Source: DASWNP01 sp035537095
GTDB lineage: Bacteria > Acidobacteriota > Blastocatellia > Pyrinomonadales > Pyrinomonadaceae
Assembly: GCA_035537095.1 (NCBI GenBank)
Contig: DATLMV010000137.1
Coordinates: 1-19,267, forward strand
DNA: 19,267 nt
Direction of reading: 5' to 3'
Made by a program: the position numbers and the translations under genes
Notes under the pieces: model-generated
Seen by the model: the letters and a program-made list of their open reading frames with translations, nothing else
Told to the model about the DNA's origin: nothing
Database searches by the model: none
Shown here: piece by piece, positions 1 through 5,774 of the stretch
How the letters are laid out: each line of letters opens with the position of its first letter
Position numbering within the stretch: the first letter of the stretch is position 1

Positions 1-49
1 GCGAATGCAAAGCAAGCTCACTCCGGTCGGCTGCATTGACATGTTAGAT
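1..49 (+). other. partial attC-like site (3' half) at window edge
   Basis: The 36 bases at 10-45 match 195-230 with a single difference (C at 19, G at 204). In the complete site at 133-234 that segment forms the L' arm and the R' box. Here the R' box is GTTAGAT at 43-49, which fits GTTRRRY. The R'' half lies outside the window. The expected recombination point is between G43 and T44. Confidence 0.5.
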
Positions 50-228
50 TCGCCGACTTCAGGAATACCACTCAAGAGCCGCTACCTGACTATGAAATTA
101 CCACGCAACGCTCATCTCTTTTTCTCTTGCGAATCTAACGCGGAAATCAGCCGCCGGAAGACCGCACAACAACCCTCCGAGTCTTGCGGATGAGAAGCAA
201 GCTGACTCCGGTCGGCTGCATTGACATG
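44..228 (+). mobile_element. mini-cassette 1 (185 bp, no clear ORF)
   Basis: Cassette bounds are taken from the recombination points G43/T44 and G228/T229. In an integron, a cassette's first bases form the R' box of its own attC when circular, so they should pair with its R'' box. Here G plus the cassette start, GTTAGATTCGC (43-53), is an exact 11-bp complement of GCGAATCTAAC (129-139). Outside the attC only about 85 bp remain, and no start with a ribosome site is seen there. Confidence 0.5.
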
Positions 229-234
229 TTCGGC
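129..234 (+). other. attC-like site 1
   Basis: The R'' box is ATCTAAC at 133-139 and the R' box is the imperfect GTTCGGC at 228-234. The inner stem pairs CAGCCGCCGG (148-157) with CCGGTCGGCTG (208-218), leaving T212 unpaired. Site length is 102 bp from 133. The segment between the arms is about 50 nt, a long variable terminal structure. Confidence 0.55.
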
Positions 235-421
235 GGCGCTCAACTTGCGACGTAACCACTCAAGCAGCAAATGGCTTTCAGGCGGCTCACCTACTATTCA
301 ACCTCGCTGCCTTCCAACTTCGCCGCCGAACGCCAAGCTAAGCTGCCGCGCACACGGCTAATCGAGCCTCCAAGTTGGCGAATGAAAGACTGGCTATCTC
401 GCGGTCAGCTTGAGCGAGATG
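229..421 (+). mobile_element. mini-cassette 2 (193 bp, no clear ORF)
   Basis: The cassette starts TTCGGCGGCG at 229. With the preceding G this makes GTTCGGCGGCG, an exact 11-bp complement of CGCCGCCGAAC at 321-331, which is this cassette's own R'' region. The match explains why the R' box at 228 deviates from GTTRRRY: its partner R'' deviates in the same way. The non-attC part is about 90 bp and has no supported gene. Confidence 0.5.
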
Positions 422-427
422 TTAAAT
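321..427 (+). other. attC-like site 2
   Basis: R'' is GCCGAAC (325-331) and R' is GTTAAAT (421-427), giving 103 bp. The inner stem pairs AAGCTGCCGC (340-349) with GCGGTCAGCTT (401-411), with T405 unpaired. The 18 bases at 331-348 recur exactly at 610-627 in site 3. Confidence 0.55.
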
Positions 428-699
428 GGCAGCGCACCACTCAGCCGCGAGCGCCTGCTCTATCTTGAGTCTCGCGCTTCCATCCAACCGTCATCTTCCA
501 GCACAGGAGCTCACCCATACAACTCTCATTAAGATTCAACTGGCGCGAGCGGCGCGTCGAACGGCGAGCAGTCTCGCACGCAGCTTCCAACTTGCTGCGC
601 GACAATTAACGCCAAGCTAAGCTGCCGGGAAGACGCCGACCAAGCATCCAACTCCCGCGAATGAAAGGCAAGCTGATTCCGGTCAGCTTGAGCGTGTTG
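422..699 (+). mobile_element. mini-cassette 3 (278 bp), possible 64-codon frame
   Basis: The cassette starts TTAAATGGC at 422. Its start pairs imperfectly with its R'' (AATTAAC at 604-610 against the expected ATTTAAC, 6 of 7). An open frame begins at the ATG at 426, four bases inside the cassette, and stops at 620 inside the attC, which is the usual position of a cassette gene. It has no ribosome binding site and an Ala/Ser/Arg-rich product, so coding is doubtful. The cassette resembles the following one at matching offsets, for example 542-554 and 826-838. Confidence 0.45.
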
Positions 700-705
700 T
701 TAAAT
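604..705 (+). other. attC-like site 3
   Basis: R'' is AATTAAC (604-610) and R' is GTTAAAT (699-705), 102 bp. The inner stem pairs AAGCTGCCGG (619-628) with CCGGTCAGCTT (679-689), T683 unpaired. It also contains a perfect hairpin, CAAGCTGA (669-676) with TCAGCTTG (683-690), which would compete with the long stem. Confidence 0.55.
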
Positions 706-1014
706 GGCGGCGCAGCACAGAGCCAGCGAGCGCTTTCCCTAGCTGTGAGCCTCGCGCTTCCGCTCAAGCTGCGAGTCTCATCACGTCCGTTGGATGGTGC
801 CTCTCAAGAGGGAACAGCATTCAAGGGCGCGAGCGGCGTCCATCGAAGGCCACGTTGGCCTTGCGCATAGCCTGCTCCTTTCGGCGACGACTTTAACGCA
901 AAGTATACGTACTATCAGCCGCCGGTAAAGACGCCGATTTCGGCGCATTCCTTTTTATTCCGGACTACTAGCCGCCACTTAAAGACGCCCAAATGGGAGT
1001 CTAATCCGGTCATG
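700..1014 (+). mobile_element. terminal cassette 4 with a degenerate attC
   Basis: It starts TTAAATGGCGGCGC, close to the start of cassette 3. The equivalent ATG at 704 opens only 12 codons before a TAG. A degraded attC may run from about 889 to 1014. It has CTTTAAC at 891-897, a segment near 929-947 that resembles 617-640, and AATCCGGTCATG near 1003-1014 that resembles the L'/R' side with a deletion. No GTTRRRY box follows, so the array appears to end here. Confidence 0.35.
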
Positions 1015-1578
1015 TCTCAAAAGAGATGTTGACGGTTGTGGCTGTCAATGTAGAGCTTAATCATCGCTTCGTGCATCACTTCGGTCTTTGAAAAGCAGAT
1101 GGTCTGGTAGCATTGCAAAAAGTATCTGATCACACCAGATATTGAGGTGCCAGCACGCTCACGGACACAACTAATTGAGGTCAAAATAATTTTTGCAACA
1201 CTACCTGTTCGGGGCCGCGGCATAAAACTAGGCCAACTCACGGCTTCCTGCGTCCCACATCGATTTTAGCAACGCAACCAATGAGGAAAGCTTGCTAATT
1301 AAGGAATCGAGATGAAAGACTGAGTCCCGACCAATCGCCTTCACGAAACTTCACTTTTGCGAATGATGGATATGACTAAATTGCGTCTCAAGTCCACAGC
1401 AGGCGTGCAAAGCCGTTGCGGAACTTCGTTTTTGGGAGGGCGATAGTTGCTCTCAATTTTCTATTGATTCTGATAGGTGGCAGGAGTAAAATTCTTTCGT
1501 TCCCTGATAAAACCTGCAAACGAGAACCCTCAAACTCGTTAGCCTCACATCAACTCACGTAGAACAAGGAGTACAATC
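1015..1578. other. 564-bp intergenic region, lower GC, no convincing gene
   Basis: The region is clearly more AT-rich than the rest of the window. A 74-codon minus-strand frame (1017-1241) has no ribosome site and no recognisable motif. A 9-bp inverted repeat (TTGCAAAAA at 1113-1121 and its complement at 1190-1198) encloses an 86-bp segment, with a small dyad (ATCTG/CAGAT) around 1125-1140. A possible promoter and a leader hairpin for the next gene lie at 1447-1476 and 1519-1540 (AACGAG, 10-nt loop, CTCGTT). Confidence 0.5.
1447..1476 (+). promoter_or_regulatory. possible sigma-70-type promoter of the Cys-rich protein gene
   Basis: TTGCTC (1447-1452) and TGATAG (1471-1476) are separated by 18 bp in an AT-rich stretch. 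The implied leader is about 95 nt and contains the hairpin at 1519-1540. Both boxes deviate from consensus. Confidence 0.3.
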
Positions 1579-2193
1579 ATGACCAAAAGTGGAAGAACCA
1601 ACCTCATAGTGTTGACGAGTGTGTTGGTAGTCACGCTCGCAGCGATCGGCTTTCACGGAACCAACGCTCAGACAAATGAGCAGTTGGGTATAGAGATCAC
1701 GACCAACACAGCGACGGATCCGCTTTATCTTCCGGTCGCGCTGTCTACACAGAAGAACAGGTTGTATGCCACCATTCCGGTACAGAACGGCGGAGAGGTT
1801 TCGGCCATTCGGATCGTTCCTGTGATGAAGGGGAGCCGCGTCAAATTTGACGTTTATGCGGTATCGGGCGATCTCAGTAAAGCCCAAAGCTGCGCTGACC
1901 GTCTGTTGCTGCCGAGCAAGCTGGCCGCGTCGCACACGGGAGGGAAATATCAGACCATCACAGTCAACGGCGAGGGGTGGTGGGCCAATATCAGGGTAGT
2001 CGAGAAACGCGCCGACCCAACCTTATCTAAGAATCCGGCCAACGGCGCATCATTCGTCAAGACTTCAGCCCAAGTAGAACCTGTAGCAGGTGATTGTGGA
2101 TGTGCCGGGTGTGCGGGTGGCATCCGATGCTGTCCGAACAAGGGAGACTGCATGCAATGTCCCTGCGGCACAGTCTGTTGTACAGGGAGCTGA
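1579..2193 (+). CDS. secreted protein with ten-cysteine C-terminal tail
   Basis: I do not recognise a family for this 204-aa protein. The start is supported by AAGGAG about 8 bases upstream of the ATG. Residues 1-30 form a Sec-type signal peptide: a basic start (K3, R6), a hydrophobic core at 9-24, and a likely cut after the Ala of TNA at 28-30. Residues 35-145 look like a small beta-rich globular domain with one Cys (C105). A Ser/Ala/Pro-rich linker (about 146-170) leads to a tail with ten cysteines in 29 residues (173, 175, 178, 184, 185, 191, 194, 196, 200, 201) and several glycines. In an exported protein such spacing suggests a disulfide knot, or else a metal-binding tail. It ends in a strong terminator and appears monocistronic. 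Function is unknown. Confidence 0.8.
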   Translation: MTKSGRTNLIVLTSVLVVTLAAIGFHGTNAQTNEQLGIEITTNTATDPLYLPVALSTQKNRLYATIPVQNGGEVSAIRIVPVMKGSRVKFDVYAVSGDLSKAQSCADRLLLPSKLAASHTGGKYQTITVNGEGWWANIRVVEKRADPTLSKNPANGASFVKTSAQVEPVAGDCGCAGCAGGIRCCPNKGDCMQCPCGTVCCTGS

Positions 2194-2227
2194 CCACAGC
2201 AGAAAGTTAGCTTTCAACTGAGTCCCC

Positions 2228-2260
2228 AAGAGGCGAGCCGCTTCCATTGGCTCGCCTCTT
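2228..2260 (+). terminator. intrinsic terminator after the Cys-rich protein gene
   Basis: A perfect 12-bp stem pairs AAGAGGCGAGCC (2228-2239) with GGCTCGCCTCTT (2249-2260) around a 9-nt loop. A pyrimidine-rich tail (TCCTTTC) follows. It lies 34 bases after the stop codon and separates this gene from the next operon. Confidence 0.85.
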
Positions 2261-2455
2261 TCCTTTCTCCGGCACGACGATAGGGCATGATTGGAACGAC
2301 TGCGTAGCTAAAGCCGCCATGTCAGGAGTCAGACTGGGAAGGTTGAGGAAGGTTTGATTGGGCCGCCGCGTGCTTTGCGGCTTGTCGTTCGGGGGATGTC
2401 GTAATAAGCTTGGGCCGCAATTCAAACACACACAATGCGGAGGTGGTCTAAAGCT

Positions 2456-2821
2456 ATGTCGGATGAAATGAATCCAGAGCAGGGAAGAGAGCAGGAGATT
2501 TCCGAGTCGGGCCTGTTGCGTTCAGTCGAACCCATCCACGGCGGCGGGGGCTTGAGCGCGTCGCCGGTTGACGCGGATTCCGACGGGAGTGATTCCGGCC
2601 TCGTCAGCGCCGACACCGACGCCACCGATTCGGATTCCGATTCGTCGGACACGCTCGGCGGCGGCGATGCGGACGCATCCGACGAGTCGGACGCCGACAG
2701 CACCGACATGGGCGGCGACGAGACGGAGTCGGAATCGGGCCTCGGCGGCGAGAATCCTCTGGGCATCAACCGCACGCGCGCGACGAAGAACGGCGACGAC
2801 AAGGACACGCGCGACTCTTAA
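2456..2821 (+). CDS. small Asp/Ser-rich acidic protein, possible substrate of the downstream oxygenase
   Basis: The protein has 121 residues from the ATG at 2456. That start is preferred over the upstream in-frame ATG at 2435 because GGAGGT (2439-2444) lies 11 bases before it. Residues 1-30 (MSDEMNPEQG onward) look like a leader containing the segment SGLLRSVEPIHGGGG (18-32). Residues 38-95 are almost wholly Asp, Ser, Thr, Gly and Glu, including DADSDG at 39-44, which fits the DxDxDG calcium-loop pattern. The end (101-121) turns basic and polar. No signal peptide, membrane segment or Cys is seen. The next gene starts 12 bases after the stop, so they are almost certainly co-transcribed. The leader-plus-repetitive-region layout beside an oxygenase fits a modification substrate or RiPP-like precursor. 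This is inference; a plain disordered acidic protein is the alternative. Confidence 0.75.
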   Translation: MSDEMNPEQGREQEISESGLLRSVEPIHGGGGLSASPVDADSDGSDSGLVSADTDATDSDSDSSDTLGGGDADASDESDADSTDMGGDETESESGLGGENPLGINRTRATKNGDDKDTRDS

Positions 2822-2833
2822 AGAGAGAGGGGT

Positions 2834-4042
2834 GTGAGGAGTGTGGTCATCAACAGCCTGCCGCGACTCTTGGAGCCATGCGCGCAGGATGATTTCTTCG
2901 CCTCCTTCTGGGGACAGACTTACAAGCACGTACGGGGAGGCTCGGGCAGATTCGCGTATCTTCTGTCTTGGGAGCGCCTGAACAGCGTCCTGCGGCATCA
3001 TCGTCTGGACTTCCCGCGCCTCCGCCTCGTCGAAGAGGGCAAGACCCTTCCCCCCTCATCCTGTCTCCGCTACGTCGCGGGCAGGCGCGGCAAACCGCCC
3101 GTCCCGCGCCTCATGCCCGTCGAACTCGCCAGACATCTCCGTCGCGGCGCAACACTCGTCCTCGACGCCGTTGACGAACTCGACGCGCCGCTCGAAGAGT
3201 TGGCCGTGATGCTCGAACTCTTCTTTCGAGAGCGCGTGCAGATCAACGCCTATGCCGGTTGGCAGACCTCGCGCGGCTTCGACCTGCAGTGGGACGATCA
3301 CGACGTTTTTATCCTGCAAGTCCTCGGGCGCAAGCGTTGGAGCATTTACGGGGAGACGCGTCCGCACCCCGTCTCCGGCGACGGCGCACTCTGCGAAACG
3401 CCCGACCACCCGCCGCTCTGGGAAGAGACGCTCGAAGACGGCGACCTGCTCTACATCCCGCGCGGCTTCTGGCACGTCGCCGCGCCGCTGGCCGAGCCGA
3501 CGCTGCATCTCACCGTCGGCATACACAACCGCACCGGCCTCGACCTGCTCAACTGGGTCAACGAAAAGATGCGAGCGCGCGAAGCCTTCCGCAAGGATTT
3601 GCCGCGCTTCGCTGCCGAAGAGGAACGCGCCGCGCACGTCTCGCGGCTGCGCGAAGAATTTTTAAACGAGTGGGACGACCGCGCGCTCGAACGTTTCCTC
3701 GAAGATTTCGACGCACAGGCCGAGCCGCGCGCCTACGCCGGACTTCCTTGGAGCGCGACGCAAGACGTGCTTCCCGACGCGTCCGGCGCGCTCGTGCGTC
3801 TGGCCGCGCCGCGACCTCTGAATCTGCGGGTCGAGGATGGCATCGTCGAATTCACGGCGCGAAAGAAGCGTTGGCGTCTGGCGGAAGGTGCGCTCGTCGT
3901 GCTGCGGCCTCTGGAGGAGCGGCGCATCTGTACGGTCGCGGAGTTGTGCGAGGCGGCGCGCGGTAAACTGGACGAACGGACGGTGCGCGCCTTCCTCCGG
4001 GAGTTGATAGTGCACGGCCTTGTTGTTATCGTTGACGGATAA
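2834..4042 (+). CDS. JmjC/cupin_4-like oxygenase with altered iron-binding triad
   Basis: This 402-aa protein matches the cupin_4/JmjC family of Fe(II)/2-oxoglutarate protein hydroxylases (the YcfD/RoxA, MINA53 and NO66 group). It starts at GTG 2834 after a purine-rich GAGAGGGG. The core is the block GFDLQWDDHDVFILQVLGRK (148-167), which aligns with the family pattern PHxDxxDVFxxQxxGxxxW. Further on are the GDLLYIPRGFWH segment with the second-strand His at 214 and LHLTVG (225-229). The C-terminal 45 residues resemble the winged-helix domain of this family. The usual HxD of the metal site reads Q152-W-D154: the codon is CAG where CAC/CAT would give His. The enzyme may therefore be inactive, use nearby H156, or bind metal differently. 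Gaps of 12 bp on both sides place it in an operon with the acidic protein and the Suc_Fer-like protein. Confidence 0.88.
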   Translation: MRSVVINSLPRLLEPCAQDDFFASFWGQTYKHVRGGSGRFAYLLSWERLNSVLRHHRLDFPRLRLVEEGKTLPPSSCLRYVAGRRGKPPVPRLMPVELARHLRRGATLVLDAVDELDAPLEELAVMLELFFRERVQINAYAGWQTSRGFDLQWDDHDVFILQVLGRKRWSIYGETRPHPVSGDGALCETPDHPPLWEETLEDGDLLYIPRGFWHVAAPLAEPTLHLTVGIHNRTGLDLLNWVNEKMRAREAFRKDLPRFAAEEERAAHVSRLREEFLNEWDDRALERFLEDFDAQAEPRAYAGLPWSATQDVLPDASGALVRLAAPRPLNLRVEDGIVEFTARKKRWRLAEGALVVLRPLEERRICTVAELCEAARGKLDERTVRAFLRELIVHGLVVIVDG

Positions 4043-4054
4043 AGCGTCCACGAG

Positions 4055-5002
4055 ATGAATCAACCTTCCTTCTTCTGCTCCGAACTTTCGCGCCGCGTCG
4101 CGGAGAAGAGTTTCGGCACGGCCTCGGTCGGCGGCCTCTGGCTGCTGCTCGAATATCCATACTCTTGGGGCGCGAAGGCGTTCGAGGAGAGCAGTCTCTC
4201 GCCCGCAATCAAGAGCTTCATCCAGCGCACGCTCGCCACTATTCCGCGCTCGCGCCTGCTGCTCATCAAGCGTGAACGCGCGTGCGCGGGGGGCATCCAG
4301 TTCTACGTCGTGCGCTCGCGCCCGCGCGGGCCTTTCATTGTCCGCTTCGAGTTGGAGCAGTACGAAAACCTGCTGTCGCTCGACATCGCCGCCGTCGCCG
4401 CCGGAAGTTTGCTCGCGGGCGGGGAGCAAGTCGAGCAACCGCTCTTTCTGGTCTGCACGCACGGCAAGCGCGACAAGTGCTGCGCGCTCTACGGGCGACC
4501 GCTCTACAAGTCCCTGCGCGACGTTGAAGGCGACAACGTGTGGCAGTCGTCGCACGTAGGCGGCGACCGCTTCGCGGGCAATCTCGTCTGCTTCCCGCAC
4601 GGGCTGTTCTACGCGCACACGACCGCCGAGACGGGCCGCACCATCGCCGCCGCTTACAGAGCGCGGAGGCTCGTCTTGGAGGGCTTCAGGGGGCGCGCCT
4701 GCTACGCGTATCAGGCGCAGGCGGCGGAGTTCTACGTCCGCGCGGAGACGGGCATCAGGGGCGTCGAGGAGTTGTGGCTGCTCGATTCCAAAAGCGACGG
4801 CGGGAAGAGTTGGACGCTCAGGTTCGCGTCCGACGGCGGGGCTTTGATACACGTGGCGCGCGTCAGTTGCCGCGATTCGGAGTTTGAAAACTACGTCACC
4901 TGCCATGCGACCGCGCGCAAGAGCGTCCCGCAGTTTCAACTCGACGAATACCGTCTCGTCGAAGCTTCTTCTCCGTCGTCGTCAACGCTCGCGCGTGCGT
5001 GA
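4055..5002 (+). CDS. sucrase/ferredoxin-like family protein (putative [2Fe-2S] protein)
   Basis: The 315-aa product carries the hallmarks of the sucrase/ferredoxin-like (Suc_Fer) family, thioredoxin-fold proteins that include the yeast [2Fe-2S] protein Apd1. The signature runs from CTHGKRDKCC (134-143) to SHVGGDRFAGN (166-176) and FPHG (180-183). The spacing C134-x8-C143 fits the known cluster Cys pair, and H167 is the likely His ligand. The position four residues later is Asp (D171) rather than the second His known in Apd1; I believe GGDRF is common in bacterial members. The start at ATG 4055 lies 12 bp after the oxygenase stop, with only a weak ribosome site, suggesting coupling. A role as electron donor or redox partner for the oxygenase is an inference from context only. 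Confidence 0.87.
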   Translation: MNQPSFFCSELSRRVAEKSFGTASVGGLWLLLEYPYSWGAKAFEESSLSPAIKSFIQRTLATIPRSRLLLIKRERACAGGIQFYVVRSRPRGPFIVRFELEQYENLLSLDIAAVAAGSLLAGGEQVEQPLFLVCTHGKRDKCCALYGRPLYKSLRDVEGDNVWQSSHVGGDRFAGNLVCFPHGLFYAHTTAETGRTIAAAYRARRLVLEGFRGRACYAYQAQAAEFYVRAETGIRGVEELWLLDSKSDGGKSWTLRFASDGGALIHVARVSCRDSEFENYVTCHATARKSVPQFQLDEYRLVEASSPSSSTLARA

Positions 5003-5144
5003 TGAGACTGCGCGAAAGATATCAAGCGAATACTCGAAAGAAATAGTACGCGCGCCCGCATCAAATACCTGCGCGGCGGCACATCTCAAAGCGTTTGCTC
5101 CTCTAAGCTTTCCTTTCCGCACGTCACCGCCCGAAAAAAAACTG

Positions 5145-5156
5145 TAACTTTTCGCC
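5145..5156 (+). promoter_or_regulatory. possible ECF-type -35 element upstream of the sigma factor gene
   Basis: TGTAACTTTT followed by CGCC lies about 33 bases upstream of the sigma gene start. A similar string, TATCCTTTTCGCC, lies upstream of the second ECF sigma gene on the other strand (13808-13821). AAC/TTTT-containing -35 elements are typical of autoregulated ECF promoters. No matching -10 box could be fixed with confidence. Confidence 0.25.
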
Positions 5157-5189
5157 GCCCGGACTGTTTTCTTCAGCGTAGAGAGGTTT

Positions 5190-5717
5190 ATGGCGAACAC
5201 AGACGAAGAGTTCGCGTCAATCTTCAACGAGTTCTACCCGAGCCTCTGCCGTTTTTTGGAGTGCATTCTGGGTGGCTCCTCGGGCGCTGCTCAAGACATC
5301 GCGCAAGAGAGTTTCATGCAGCTATATCGCACGGGCCTCGAACAAATCGGCGCAGGCGAAGCGCGCTTCTGGCTCTTTCGCGTGGCGCGGAATTTCGCTT
5401 TGAACGAACTGACGAAAAGAAGCACGCGGCAGAGACTTTTCGGCAGGGTGGCGGAAGCCTTCCGCACCGCGTCGCCGACGCCTCTGGAAGATTTTGAAAC
5501 GGCGGAACGAAACGAGTTGATTCTGGATTTACTGAAGCGTCTGCCCGAACATCAACGCGCCGCGCTGCTGCTGCGCGAGCATGAGGAGATGAGCTACTCC
5601 GAGATGGCGCGCGTCCTCAACATCTCGGAGAGCAAGGTGAAGGTGGACGTGTTTCGCGCGCGCACCGCGCTCCGCGAGCATTGGCACAGAGCACAACGCG
5701 CCCTGTCCAAAACCTGA
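5190..5717 (+). CDS. ECF-type RNA polymerase sigma factor
   Basis: The protein has 175 residues with the two-domain plan of extracytoplasmic-function sigma factors. Region 2 spans about 5-75 (FASIFNEFYPSLCRFL, then AQDIAQESFMQLYR and the RFWLFRVARNFALNEL recognition part). Region 4 spans about 108-165 (LPEHQRAALLLREHEEMSY, then a helix-turn-helix with the recognition helix SESKVKVDVFRARTALREH). AGAGGT lies just upstream of the ATG. The gene for a zinc-finger anti-sigma factor follows 57 bp later, the standard pairing for membrane-signal control. It probably controls its own operon, including the two HEAT-repeat genes downstream; the target stimulus is unknown. Confidence 0.93.
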   Translation: MANTDEEFASIFNEFYPSLCRFLECILGGSSGAAQDIAQESFMQLYRTGLEQIGAGEARFWLFRVARNFALNELTKRSTRQRLFGRVAEAFRTASPTPLEDFETAERNELILDLLKRLPEHQRAALLLREHEEMSYSEMARVLNISESKVKVDVFRARTALREHWHRAQRALSKT

Positions 5718-5774
5718 CGCCGCAGACAGACAGACGCCGCCAAACGGCCCGGACGATAGCACGACGGACTCAAG

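Larger units (their letters stand above)
1..1014 (+). mobile_element. integron-like cassette array without visible integrase (CALIN-like)
   Basis: This stretch holds no convincing gene but has regularly organised repeats that fit integron attC sites. Core-site sequences of the GTTRRRY type occur at 43-49 (GTTAGAT), 421-427 and 699-705 (both GTTAAAT), and a weaker one at 228-234 (GTTCGGC). Each is preceded about 95 bp upstream by an RYYYAAC-like box: 133-139, 325-331 and 604-610. The three complete sites are 102-103 bp long, within the known attC range. All three can fold an inner stem with one unpaired T at the same place. Orientation is that of cassettes read left to right, so any integrase and attI site would lie left of position 1. 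Alternatives are a decayed intergenic repeat family or a tandem duplication, but the boundary complementarity described for the individual cassettes argues for true cassettes. Confidence 0.6.

Noticed and set aside
1..710. CRISPR array
   Set aside because: Repeats are long, diverged and unevenly spaced (185, 193, 278 bp), without short uniform spacers or cas genes. The attC reading fits better.
1017..1241. 74-codon minus-strand frame in the low-GC gap
   Set aside because: It has no ribosome site, family motif or operon context.
2382..2407. Promoter TTGTCG/TAATAA before the acidic-protein operon
   Set aside because: The spacing is only 14 bp and no better -35 box is seen, so no promoter is called.
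3259..3966. 235-codon plus-strand frame inside the JmjC-like gene
   Set aside because: It is a different frame of a well-supported gene, with an extreme Arg/Ala content.
3662..4939. 425-codon minus-strand open frame
   Set aside because: It is antisense to the JmjC-like and Suc_Fer-like genes, has no motif or ribosome site, and has an Arg/Glu/Ala-rich product.
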